Below are positions 15,873 to 24,257 of a DNA stretch of 64,000 nt, one piece after another. The number at the start of each line of letters is the position of its first letter. The stretch's first letter is position 1. Source of the DNA: Streptomyces sp. NRRL F-5122 (GTDB lineage: Bacteria > Actinomycetota > Actinomycetes > Streptomycetales > Streptomycetaceae). Location: NCBI RefSeq assembly GCF_001507435.1, contig NZ_LMWH01000241.1, forward strand, positions 1 through 64,000. Direction: 5' to 3'. The notes below the pieces were generated by a model. The model worked only from the letters and a program-made list of their open reading frames with translations. It had not been told where the DNA came from and ran no database searches. A program made the position numbers and the translations under genes.

Positions 15873-16873
15873 CGACCGTTGCCCTCAAGCCGGCCACCAT
15901 GGCGCAGGCGCTGACCCGAGCGCTGCGCGACGCCATGGCGGCCGACCCGTCCGTGCACGTCATGGGTGAGGACGTGGGCACGCTCGGCGGTGTCTTCCGG
16001 GTCACCGACGGGCTCGCCAAGGAGTTCGGCGAGGACCGCTGCACGGACACCCCGCTGGCCGAGGCGGGCATCCTCGGCACGGCCGTCGGCATGGCGATGT
16101 ACGGCCTGCGTCCGGTCGTGGAGATGCAGTTCGACGCGTTCGCCTATCCGGCGTTCGAGCAGCTCGTCAGCCATGTCTCGCGGATGCGCAACCGTACCCG
16201 CGGCGCGATGCCGCTGCCGATCACCATCCGTATCCCCTACGGGGGCGGCATCGGGGGTGTCGAGCACCACAGCGACTCCTCCGAGGCGTACTACATGGCG
16301 ACTCCGGGGCTCCATGTCGTCACGCCCGCGACGGTCGCCGACGCCTACGGTCTGCTGCGCGCCTCGATCGCGTCCGACGACCCGGTCGTCTTCTTCGAGC
16401 CCAAGCGGCTGTACTGGTCCAAGGACTCCTGGAACCCCGAGGAGCCGCAGAAGGTCGAGCCGATAGGCCGTGCGGTCGTCCGGCGCGCGGGCCGCAGGGC
16501 CACGCTGATCACCTACGGCCCGTCGGTGCCCGTCTGCCTGGAGGCCGCCGAGGCGGCCCGCGCCGAGGGCTGGGACCTCGAGGTCGTCGATCTGCGGTCC
16601 CTGGTCCCGTTCGACGACGAGACGGTGACCGCGTCCGTGCGCCGCACGGGCCGGGCCGTGGTGGTGCACGAGTCGACCGGTTTCGGCGGCCCCGGCGGCG
16701 AGATCGCCGCGCGGGTGACCGAGCGCTGCTTCCACTACCTGGAGGCGCCGGTGCTGCGCGTGGCCGGGTTCGACATCCCGTATCCGCCGCCCATGCTGGA
16801 GCGCCACCACCTGCCGGGTGTCGACCGGATCCTGGACGCCGTGGGGCGCCTGCAGTGGGAGGCGGGGAGCTGA
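15869..16873 (+). CDS. bkdB: Branched-chain 2-oxo acid dehydrogenase E1 beta
   Basis: 334 residues. It opens MTTVALKPATMAQALTRALR and carries MGEDVGTLGGVFRVTDGL and RIPYGGGIGGVEHHSDSSEA, the beta-subunit pyrimidine and potassium-site regions. The C-terminal transketolase-like domain has VVVHESTGFGGPGGEIAARV. It forms the alpha2-beta2 E1 with BkdA. Coupled at both ends: it overlaps bkdA by ATGA and bkdC by TGATG. Confidence 0.96.
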   Translation: MTTVALKPATMAQALTRALRDAMAADPSVHVMGEDVGTLGGVFRVTDGLAKEFGEDRCTDTPLAEAGILGTAVGMAMYGLRPVVEMQFDAFAYPAFEQLVSHVSRMRNRTRGAMPLPITIRIPYGGGIGGVEHHSDSSEAYYMATPGLHVVTPATVADAYGLLRASIASDDPVVFFEPKRLYWSKDSWNPEEPQKVEPIGRAVVRRAGRRATLITYGPSVPVCLEAAEAARAEGWDLEVVDLRSLVPFDDETVTASVRRTGRAVVVHESTGFGGPGGEIAARVTERCFHYLEAPVLRVAGFDIPYPPPMLERHHLPGVDRILDAVGRLQWEAGS

Positions 16874-18300
16874 TGGCCCAGGTCCTGGAGTTCAGGCTGC
16901 CCGACCTCGGGGAGGGGCTCACCGAGGCGGAGATCGTCCGCTGGCTGGTCCGGGTGGGCGACGTCGTCGCGGTCGACCAGCCCGTCGTCGAGGTCGAGAC
17001 CGCCAAGGCCATGGTCGAGGTGCCCTGCCCCTACGGCGGCGTGGTCACGGCCCGCTTCGGCGAGGAGGGCGCGGAACTTCCCGTGGGTGCGCCGTTGTTG
17101 ACGGTCGCCGTCGGGGCCGCCGCCGAACCGGCCGAGGAGTCCTCCGGGAACGTGCTGGTCGGGTACGGGACATCCGCCGCCCCGGCCCGCCGTCGCCGGG
17201 TGCGGACGTCCCGGCCCGTGGCGCCTGCCGCGGACGGTGTGGCCCGGCCGGTCCCGGCCGCGGCCGAACGGCCCACGGCTCCGGCATCCCCCGGCTCCAC
17301 TCCCGACGCGACGGTCCGAACGCCTCGCGGCGACGCCCCGGAACGGCCCGAAGGCCCCGTCCCGGTGATCTCCCCGCTCGTCCGCAGGCTTGCCCGTGAG
17401 AACGGCCTCGACCTGCGGCGGTTGGCGGGTTCCGGGCCGGACGGGCTGATCCTGCGGGCGGACGTGGAGGACGCCATCAGGGTTTCGGCGGTCAAGGTCC
17501 GTGCCGGCACGGTGGCCACCGCGACCGTGTCCGCGCCGAGTGCCCTCGGGACGGAAGCGTCCGCGACGATCGCCGCCGCGGCGGGCACCTCCGCGCGCCC
17601 GGCGGCCACCGCGGGCACCCGTATCCCCCTCAAGGGCCTGCGCGGTGCCATCGCCGACAAGCTGTCCCGCAGCCGTCGCGAGATCCCGGACGCGACCTGC
17701 TGGGTGGACGCCGACGCGACGGAACTCATGCGTGCACGGACCGCCATGAACGCGGCCGGCGGACCGAAGATCTCCCTACTCGCGCTGCTGGCCCGAATCT
17801 GCACCTCCGCGCTCGGCCGTTTCCCCGAGCTCAACTCCACCGTCGACACGGAAGCCCGTGAGATCGTCCTGCTCGACCAGGTGCATCTCGGGTTCGCCGC
17901 GCAGACCGACCGCGGACTCGTGGTCCCCGTCGTGCGGGACGCGCACACGAGGGACGCCGAGTCGCTGACCGCGGAGTTCGCCCGGCTGACCGAGGCCGCA
18001 CACGCCGGGACGCTCACCCCCGGCGATCTGACCGGCGGGACCTTCACGCTGAACAACTACGGCGTGTTCGGTGTCGACGGCTCCACACCGATCGTCAACC
18101 ACCCGGAGGCGGCCATGCTCGGTGTCGGCCGTATCGTCCCCAAGCCATGGGTGCACGAGGGGGAGTTGGCGGTGCGGCAGGTCGTGCAGCTCTCGCTCAC
18201 CTTCGACCACCGGGTGTGCGACGGCGGTACGGCGGGCGGCTTCCTGCGGTATGTGGCGGACTGTGTGGAACAGCCGGCGGTGCTGCTGCGCACCCTCTGA
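16873..18300 (+). CDS. bkdC: Branched-chain 2-oxo acid dehydrogenase E2 (dihydrolipoyl acyltransferase)
   Basis: 475 residues. One lipoyl domain (lipoyl lysine 45 in VETAKAMVEV), an Ala/Pro linker, a peripheral-subunit binding domain (VISPLVRRLARENGLDLRRL, about residues 160-195), a second long Ala/Thr linker, and the catalytic acyltransferase domain with FDHRVCDGG (His446, Asp450). It transfers the branched acyl group from E1 to CoA. The E3 dihydrolipoamide dehydrogenase is not in the window, so this complex must borrow a shared one. Confidence 0.96.
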   Translation: MAQVLEFRLPDLGEGLTEAEIVRWLVRVGDVVAVDQPVVEVETAKAMVEVPCPYGGVVTARFGEEGAELPVGAPLLTVAVGAAAEPAEESSGNVLVGYGTSAAPARRRRVRTSRPVAPAADGVARPVPAAAERPTAPASPGSTPDATVRTPRGDAPERPEGPVPVISPLVRRLARENGLDLRRLAGSGPDGLILRADVEDAIRVSAVKVRAGTVATATVSAPSALGTEASATIAAAAGTSARPAATAGTRIPLKGLRGAIADKLSRSRREIPDATCWVDADATELMRARTAMNAAGGPKISLLALLARICTSALGRFPELNSTVDTEAREIVLLDQVHLGFAAQTDRGLVVPVVRDAHTRDAESLTAEFARLTEAAHAGTLTPGDLTGGTFTLNNYGVFGVDGSTPIVNHPEAAMLGVGRIVPKPWVHEGELAVRQVVQLSLTFDHRVCDGGTAGGFLRYVADCVEQPAVLLRTL

Positions 18301-18342
18301 GCAGCGTCGACGACCGGACGCCGCTGAAACTGTGAGCAAGCT

Positions 18343-18367
18343 CCCGCGCACGGCCGGTGTGCGCGGG
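18343..18367 (+). terminator. Hairpin after bkdABC
   Basis: CCCGCGCAC, 7-base loop, GTGCGCGGG, about 45 bases after the bkdC stop. GC-rich and without a strong U-run, as usual in Streptomyces. Confidence 0.55.
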
Positions 18368-18403
18368 GGTGGCAATGATCCACGCGGCGCCCATACTCGG
18401 GGC

Positions 18404-19291
18404 ATGACCGCGAGCGATACCTCGGGCGCCCCGGGCGTCGACGGCTACGACACCGTCGTGCTGGCCGGCGGTGCCGCACGACGGCTCGGCGGTGCCGACA
18501 AACCCGGTGTACGCATCGGCGGGCGGGCACTGCTCGACCGAGTGCTCGCGGCCTGTGCCGGCGCGGCCACCACGGTGGTCGTCGCCGAGCCCAGGCCGAC
18601 CGCGCGTCCGGTGGTCTGGGCCCGTGAGGAGCCTCCCGGCGGCGGACCGGTGGCCGCGCTCGACGCGGGCCTGAGCCGGACCACGGCCGGGTACGTCGTT
18701 GTGCTCTCCGCCGATCTGCCGTTCCTGGACCAGCAGACGCTGCGACGGCTGCTGGGCGGACTCGCGTCGAGCGACGCCGAGGGCGCCGTGCTCACCGACG
18801 GCGAAGGTCGTGACCAGACCCTTGTCGCCGCCTACCGCAGCGCGGCCCTGCGCCGCGAGCTGGCCCGGCTGTCCGACGAGCACGCCGGTCTGAACGGCCT
18901 TCCGCTGCGGCGCCTGGTCGCCCGGCTGGGCCTTGTACGCATCTGCGACCCCGTCGCGTCGTTCGACTGCGACACCTGGGACGACATCGCCACCGCCCGG
19001 ACACGTATCAGGGAGCATGAGCACGTGTTGGATGAATGGATTTCCGCAGTCAAGGACGAACTGGGCATCGACCTCGACGTCGACACCGGTGTTCTCCTCG
19101 ACCTCGCCCGCGACGCCGCACATGGTGTGGCCCGCCCCGCGGCTCCGCTGACGACGTTCCTCGTCGGCTATGCGGCCGCGCAGTCGGGCGGCGGGCCCGA
19201 GGCGGTCGCCGAGGCCGCCCGCAAGGCCGCCGCGCTGGCCCTGCGCTGGGCGGACGAGGACTCCGCCGAGGCCAAGCCGGACACGGAGTGA
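18404..19291 (+). CDS. MobA-like NTP transferase fused to a DUF6457-type domain
   Basis: 295 residues. The N-terminal 200 residues are a molybdenum cofactor guanylyltransferase-like nucleotidyltransferase: VVLAGGAARRLGGADKPGV (P-loop-like start), then EEPPGGGPVAALDAGL and the metal site VLSADLPFLD. Residues 205-290 (VLDEWISAVKDELGIDLDVD, then AAPLTTFLVGYAA) form a separate helical domain that I recognise as DUF6457. It may attach GMP to molybdopterin. Overlap with the next gene (GTGA), a moeA, supports a molybdenum cofactor role. Confidence 0.85.
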   Translation: MTASDTSGAPGVDGYDTVVLAGGAARRLGGADKPGVRIGGRALLDRVLAACAGAATTVVVAEPRPTARPVVWAREEPPGGGPVAALDAGLSRTTAGYVVVLSADLPFLDQQTLRRLLGGLASSDAEGAVLTDGEGRDQTLVAAYRSAALRRELARLSDEHAGLNGLPLRRLVARLGLVRICDPVASFDCDTWDDIATARTRIREHEHVLDEWISAVKDELGIDLDVDTGVLLDLARDAAHGVARPAAPLTTFLVGYAAAQSGGGPEAVAEAARKAAALALRWADEDSAEAKPDTE

Positions 19292-20856
19292 CCGGGCCGG
19301 GCGCCCAGGGCAACCTGGACACCGAGGAACGCTATGTGGAGGAGGCCCTGGCCGTGGCCAACGAGAGCGGGGGCCGGGGCCGCCGTCCGCAGGAGGCCCG
19401 CCCCGCCCGTCCGCCCGAGGAGCGGCAGGACCCGGATCTGGACGAGGCCCTCGCCCTGGTCCGGGAACGGGATCCACACGGCCCGGGACCCGGCGCACCC
19501 CTCGCGGCAACCGGCGCGGATGCACCCTCATCCATGCCCCGTCCAGCCGGGCACGAGGACACCCGTGCGCCGGCCCCGGACGGCACGGCGGAGAACCGGT
19601 CCCCGGCCGCCGGATCGTCGAAGCACGGCGCACGGGACGAGGCCATGCCCTGGCCCGAGGCCCGGACCGTCGCCGAGCGCGCCGCCCGGTCCGTGTCACG
19701 CCGGGAACCGGTCGGCGTCCCCCTCGAGGCGGCGCTCGGCCTGGTTCTCGCGGCCCCCCTCACGGCGCTCACCGATCTGCCCTCCTTCGACACCTCGGCC
19801 ATGGACGGCTGGGCGGTCGCGGGCCCCGGTCCCTGGGACGTGCGGGAGGAGGGGATCCTCGCCGGCCACGCCGAGCACGCGCCCCTCGGTGACGGCGAGG
19901 CCGTGCGGATCGCCACCGGAGCGCGTGTCCCGCCGGGCGCCACCGCCGTCCTGCGCAGCGAACACGGACACACCGACGACAAGGGACGACTGCAGGCCGG
20001 TCCCCGCGCCGCGGGCTCCGCTCGTGCCGGGGGGACCGCCACGCTCGTGCACGGTCAGGACATCCGGCCGAGGGGGCAGGAGTGCCACGGCGGGGACCGA
20101 CTGCTGCCGCTCGGCACCCAGGTCACCCCGGCCGTGCTCGGACTTGCCGCGGCCGCAGGCTACGACGACCTGACCGTGCTGCCCCGGCCACGGGCCGAAG
20201 TCCTGGTCCTGGGCGACGAATTGCTGACAGGGGGCGCGCCGAGGGACGGTCTGATCCGGGACGCGCTCGGTCCGATGCTGCCGCCGTGGCTGCGTGCCCT
20301 CGGCGCCGACGTGGTGGCCGTCCGCAGGCTGGGGGACGACGCCGAGGCCCTGTACCGGGCGATCGCGTCCTCGACGGCCGACCTGATCGTCACGACCGGG
20401 GGCACGGCCTCGGGCCCGGTGGACCACGTCCATCCCACCCTGCGCCGCGCCGGAGCCGAACTCCTGGTGGACGGGGTGAAGGTGCGCCCCGGCCACCCCA
20501 TGCTCCTTGCGCGCATGCGTGAGGACCAGCATCTGGTCGGCCTGCCCGGCAACCCCCTCGCGGCGGTGTCCGGACTGCTCACACTCGCCGAGCCGATGCT
20601 GCGCATTCTCGGGGGCCGGACGGAAACGGAGCCGTGCACGCAGGCGTTGAGCGACTCCGTCCACGGCCATCCGCACGACACCCGGCTCATCCCCGTCTCG
20701 GTGCGCGGCGATCACGCCGTGCCGCTCCACTACAACGGACCGGCGATGCTGCGCGGCATCGCCGCAGCGGACGCGCTCGCGGTCGTACCGCCCGGCGGCG
20801 CCCGGCCGGGTCAGGAACTGGAACTCCTCGATCTGCCCTGGCCATGGGCGGGGTGA
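19288..20856 (+). CDS. moeA: Molybdopterin molybdotransferase MoeA
   Basis: 522 residues if started at the GTG that overlaps the upstream stop. The MoeA core begins near residue 120 (MPWPEARTVAERAARSVSRR) and holds PSFDTSAMDGWAVAG, VVAVRRLGDDAEALYRAIAS, TTGGTASGPVDHVHPTLRR and GLPGNPLAAVSGLL. MoeA inserts molybdate into adenylylated molybdopterin. The first 118 residues are an acidic, Pro/Arg-rich extension absent from most MoeA proteins. The alternative ATG at 19645 would give a normal 403-residue enzyme. Translational coupling favours the longer form, but this is undecided. Confidence 0.88.
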   Translation: MTGPGAQGNLDTEERYVEEALAVANESGGRGRRPQEARPARPPEERQDPDLDEALALVRERDPHGPGPGAPLAATGADAPSSMPRPAGHEDTRAPAPDGTAENRSPAAGSSKHGARDEAMPWPEARTVAERAARSVSRREPVGVPLEAALGLVLAAPLTALTDLPSFDTSAMDGWAVAGPGPWDVREEGILAGHAEHAPLGDGEAVRIATGARVPPGATAVLRSEHGHTDDKGRLQAGPRAAGSARAGGTATLVHGQDIRPRGQECHGGDRLLPLGTQVTPAVLGLAAAAGYDDLTVLPRPRAEVLVLGDELLTGGAPRDGLIRDALGPMLPPWLRALGADVVAVRRLGDDAEALYRAIASSTADLIVTTGGTASGPVDHVHPTLRRAGAELLVDGVKVRPGHPMLLARMREDQHLVGLPGNPLAAVSGLLTLAEPMLRILGGRTETEPCTQALSDSVHGHPHDTRLIPVSVRGDHAVPLHYNGPAMLRGIAAADALAVVPPGGARPGQELELLDLPWPWAG

Positions 20857-21159
20857 GCTGCACCGGGTCCGTGAGCCGCACCGCGTCCGGCCGGTAGCGG
20901 GAGGCCGGCAGGGGTCTGGGGAAATCGGCAGAGGCCTGAGGAAAACGGCAGGGTGTGAGGAGACCGGGAGGGGGCTGAGGAAAGGGGCATGTTTCACGTG
21001 AAACGTCCGATCCGACCCTCCCCTCACGCGCCGACCGGACGAGCGTCTCGTCGCACCGGGTGAAATTCCGCGGCGGGGGCGTCCGGTGTCCGGTCCCCCA
21101 GCTCGGAAAACGGCTGCGTGGGTCCTGGGTGGCTCACCCCGAGGAGTAGCGTCCCCTTC
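20857..21159. other. Intergenic region with degenerate repeats and parS
   Basis: 303 bases without a gene. From about 20905 to 20985 there are four imperfect units of about 20 bases ending in variants of GAGGAAAA and starting CGGCAG. The parS site follows directly. The moeA terminator and the promoter of the oxidoreductase must also lie here but are not clear. Confidence 0.6.
20991..21004. promoter_or_regulatory. parS site (ParB binding)
   Basis: GTTTCACGTGAAAC, a perfect 14-bp palindrome identical to the core Streptomyces parS. In these chromosomes ParB loads at many parS sites clustered around oriC to organise the origin region for segregation at sporulation. It lies between genes, as such sites often do. 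I found no second copy in the window. Confidence 0.92.
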
Positions 21160-22140
21160 ATGTACGCGATCACGATTCCTGAACCAGGTGGGCCCGAGGC
21201 GCTGGTGTGGACCGAGGTCCCCGATCCCGTCCCCGGTGAGGGTGAGGTGCTGGTCGAGGTGGTGGCCAGCGCCGTCAACCGCGCCGACGTCCTGCAGCGG
21301 CAGGGCTTCTACAGCCCTCCGCCCGGTGCGTCCCCGTACCCCGGCCTCGAATGCTCGGGCCGTGTCGCCGCGCTCGGCCCCGGGGTCTCGGGGTGGGCCG
21401 TCGGTGACGAGGTCTGTGCGCTGCTCGCCGGCGGCGGGTATGCCGAGAAGGTCGTCGTCCCCGCGGGGCAGCTGCTTCCTGTGCCCGAGGGGCTCGATCT
21501 CCGCCAGGCGGCAGCACTCCCCGAGGTGACCTGCACGGTCTGGTCGAACGTCTTCATGGTGGCCCATCTGCGCCCGGGCGAGACGCTGCTCGTGCACGGC
21601 GGTTCCAGCGGCATCGGCACGATGGCGATCCAGCTGGCCAAGGCGGTGGGCGCCAAGGTCGCGGTCACCGCGGGCAGCAAGGAGAAGCTGGAGCGCTGCG
21701 CGGAACTGGGCGCGGACGTGCTGATCAACTACCGCGAGCAGGACTTCGTGGAGGAGATCCGGGAGTCCACGGCGGGGGAGGGCGCGGACGTCATCCTCGA
21801 CAACATGGGCGCGAAGTACCTCGACCGCAACGTCCAGGCGCTCGCCCTGAACGGGCGCCTGGCGATCATCGGCATGCAGGGTGGGGTCAAGGGCGAGCTG
21901 AACATCAACACCCTGCTGCGCAAGCAGGGGGCGATCACCGCGACCTCGCTGCGGGCGCGTCCGCTCGCCGAGAAGACGGCGATCGTTGCGGCGGTGCGTG
22001 AGCATGTCTGGCCGCTGATCGCCTCCGGTCACGTCCGCCCGGTCGTCGACCGGGAGATCCCGATGAACGACGCGGCCGCGGCCCACCAGGTGCTGGAGGA
22101 CAGCGGCCACATCGGAAAGGTGCTGCTTGTGACGTCGTAG
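21160..22140 (+). CDS. NAD(P)H quinone oxidoreductase (zinc-independent MDR family)
   Basis: 326 residues. Medium-chain dehydrogenase/reductase of the zeta-crystallin type: a GroES-like N-terminal domain (SAVNRADVLQRQGFY, YPGLECSGRVAALGPGV) and a Rossmann domain with LVHGGSSGIGTMAIQLAKAV (about residues 145-165). The catalytic zinc ligands of alcohol dehydrogenases are absent. It should reduce quinones or enones with NADPH. GAGGAG lies upstream of the chosen ATG, and there is no sign of an operon. Confidence 0.9.
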   Translation: MYAITIPEPGGPEALVWTEVPDPVPGEGEVLVEVVASAVNRADVLQRQGFYSPPPGASPYPGLECSGRVAALGPGVSGWAVGDEVCALLAGGGYAEKVVVPAGQLLPVPEGLDLRQAAALPEVTCTVWSNVFMVAHLRPGETLLVHGGSSGIGTMAIQLAKAVGAKVAVTAGSKEKLERCAELGADVLINYREQDFVEEIRESTAGEGADVILDNMGAKYLDRNVQALALNGRLAIIGMQGGVKGELNINTLLRKQGAITATSLRARPLAEKTAIVAAVREHVWPLIASGHVRPVVDREIPMNDAAAAHQVLEDSGHIGKVLLVTS

Positions 22141-22153
22141 GCGGACGTGACGG

Positions 22154-23038
22154 TCATTCCCGGCGCAGGCGCAGAGCCAGAAGCGCGAGCGCCAGTCCGG
22201 CACCGACGAGGACCAGGCCGCTGCCGAGGGGCAGTATCTCCACTACGGGCTGCGAGGTGGCGGCCTCCCGGGCGAGGACGGCCGGCTTCTGCGAGGGAGC
22301 GGGAGAGGACGCGGCGGGGCCGACCGCCTCGGCCGTTGCGTCGGCGGACGGCAGGACATCCGGTGCGGTCGAGTCCGGGTCCGTCGGGCCGGTCGGCTCG
22401 TCCTGCGGTGCCGCGTCCGCCCGTCCGGGCCGCGCCCGTCCCTCGCCCGCCTCGCTGCCCGCACGGGAGGCGCCGGACGAGGGCTCGGTGGCGGACAGAC
22501 GGGCGGCGGAGTACCCGGAGGCGGGGGCACCGGCGGCGCCGGGCGGCGCCTTGCGCACGGGGGCCGGTACGAGGCCGAGCAGGGCGGACGTCCCGTTCGT
22601 GAGAGGGAACGCGCCGAGGGGCAAGGGGGGCATCGCGGGCCAGAGGCGCGAGGGGCCCGAGTCCTGGTGCCCGGATGCAGACGCGGTGCCGACCGGGGCG
22701 GGGTGCCCGCGCTCGGGGGCGTGCCGGAGGGTTGCGGCGGAAGCCGTCTGCCCCGCTGTGTGCGCCAGGACGCGGGACGGTGCAACGGAGCCGCGGGTGA
22801 GGTGCGTGGACCGGGCGACGTCCGCCTGCCGGGCGGTCACGTCGGGGGACCCGGCACCGGACGCGGACCGGACGGTGGACGAGGCGGTCCGGTGGCCGTG
22901 CGGAAGACCGGATCCGTTCCCGGGCGGAACACCGTAGGCGGCGGATATCCACAGCAGACCGGTCGTCATGAGGACCGGCGGCGCAACGGCCACACGGAGC
23001 GCGCGGAGCGTGGACGGCGTACACAGCCTTGGAGTCAC
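22154..23038 (-). CDS. Hypothetical secreted protein with C-terminal membrane anchor
   Basis: 294 residues. A hydrophobic N-terminal segment (ALRVAVAPPVLMTTGLLWIS) looks like a signal peptide. It is followed by about 220 residues rich in Ala, Pro, Ser and Thr with no recognisable fold. At the end there is a membrane segment (GSGLVLVGAGLALALLALRL) and the short basic tail RLRRE. The layout suggests a surface-anchored, extended protein. It resembles nothing I can name. Coding potential is supported by the signal-plus-anchor design and third-position GC. The start is approximate. Confidence 0.55.
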   Translation of the reverse strand: MTPRLCTPSTLRALRVAVAPPVLMTTGLLWISAAYGVPPGNGSGLPHGHRTASSTVRSASGAGSPDVTARQADVARSTHLTRGSVAPSRVLAHTAGQTASAATLRHAPERGHPAPVGTASASGHQDSGPSRLWPAMPPLPLGAFPLTNGTSALLGLVPAPVRKAPPGAAGAPASGYSAARLSATEPSSGASRAGSEAGEGRARPGRADAAPQDEPTGPTDPDSTAPDVLPSADATAEAVGPAASSPAPSQKPAVLAREAATSQPVVEILPLGSGLVLVGAGLALALLALRLRRE

Positions 23039-23641
23039 CAGCGTGACCCCCTCCCGTGGTCGGGCGGCAAGATCAACGGCTTCAGCGTCACACGGACTTC
23101 GGACTCCGGCATCTCGGCCGCACGGCCCCGAGGGGCGGCGCGGCGGCCGGGACTACCCCGGCCCGCCCTCTCCGGATACCGCCACGGTGCTGCGCCATGG
23201 CCCCCCGCCGGCGATGCCGGAACGCGGCCCGGGACGAATGCGGACGGAGTGCCGAACATGGGGCGCGCACCGGGTCCGTACAGGCGCCGGACGCCGGGCG
23301 GACGGGGACGGAAGGAGCCCGGACGGGGCGGGGGACACCATCCGCCGGAGGCGGGACGCGCGGGACAGCACGCCGCCCCCGCTCGCCGGGGGAGGCGGGG
23401 CCGAACCGCTGGACCGAATGCACCCGTCCGGTGGAACGCACGAGTGCTGCACGAGGAAGGGCGGTCCGGCCGACGGCCATGGCCAAGGGCGCACCGGGGT
23501 CGCCGCAGGGACCGGACCGTACGCGGACATCGTGACCGGAACCGCGGGACAGCCGCGGTCCGGCAGCACCGGGAGAGGGTGGATCACTCGCCACGGGGGG
23601 CACATGGCCGATGAGGTGTACGGGTGCGAGAGAATGGGCGC
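23039..23641. other. 603-bp region without a recognised gene
   Basis: Open frames here have no family match, no ribosome binding site and poor codon character. It holds the promoters of two divergent genes. I see no strong hairpin or palindrome. Confidence 0.5.
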
Positions 23642-24187
23642 ATGGAGATGCCGAGGAACGACAGGTCGTCGGAGAACGCCCAGAGGATCCTGGTCGTGGG
23701 CCAGGACGGATTGGCTCTCGGCGGCACCGGGGACGACGAATCCCGCGAGGTCCCGGTGACGGAGATGGTGGAACAGCCGGCGAAGGTCATGCGCATCGGC
23801 AGCATGATCAAGCAGCTGCTGGAGGAGGTGCGGGCCGCTCCTCTGGACGAGGCGAGCCGGCAGCGGCTGAAGGAGATCCACGCCAGTTCCGTCAAGGAGC
23901 TGGAGGACGGCCTCGCCCCCGAACTCGTCGAGGAACTCGAGCGGCTCTCACTGCCCTTCACGGACGAGGCGATCCCCAGCGACGCCGAGCTGCGTATCGC
24001 CCAGGCCCAGTTGGTCGGCTGGCTCGAGGGCCTCTTCCATGGGATCCAGACCACCCTGTTCGCCCAGCAGATGGCGGCGCGGGCCCAGCTCGAGCAGATG
24101 CGCCGCGCCCTCCCGCCGGGCGTCGGCTCTCCCGACGGCGAGGAGGACGCCCGCGCGGGCGGTCGCTCCGGAGGCCCGTACCTGTAG
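23642..24187 (+). CDS. bpa: Bacterial proteasome activator Bpa (DUF2587)
   Basis: 181 residues. The helical core runs from about residue 35 (VTEMVEQPAKVMRIGSMIKQ) to residue 155 (FAQQMAARAQLEQMRR) and matches the ATP-independent ring-forming activator of the actinobacterial 20S proteasome. The C-terminus ends GGPYL. The known family ends in a GQYL-type motif that docks into the alpha ring, so the last four residues here fit with a proline in place of the glutamine. No proteasome subunits are adjacent. The ATG at 23642 is preferred over an upstream GTG. Confidence 0.92.
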   Translation: MEMPRNDRSSENAQRILVVGQDGLALGGTGDDESREVPVTEMVEQPAKVMRIGSMIKQLLEEVRAAPLDEASRQRLKEIHASSVKELEDGLAPELVEELERLSLPFTDEAIPSDAELRIAQAQLVGWLEGLFHGIQTTLFAQQMAARAQLEQMRRALPPGVGSPDGEEDARAGGRSGGPYL

Positions 24188-24204
24188 AAAGCCCAGTTGT
24201 GCGA

Positions 24205-24235
24205 GGGGCCCGGCACCGTGCAGGTGTCGGGCCCC
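24205..24235. terminator. Bidirectional terminator between bpa and a kinase gene
   Basis: GGGGCCCGGCACC, loop GTGCA, GGTGTCGGGCCCC, with one G-U pair. It lies between two convergent genes. Confidence 0.8.
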
Positions 24236-24257
24236 TTCGCCGTGTGTCAGAAGCGGA

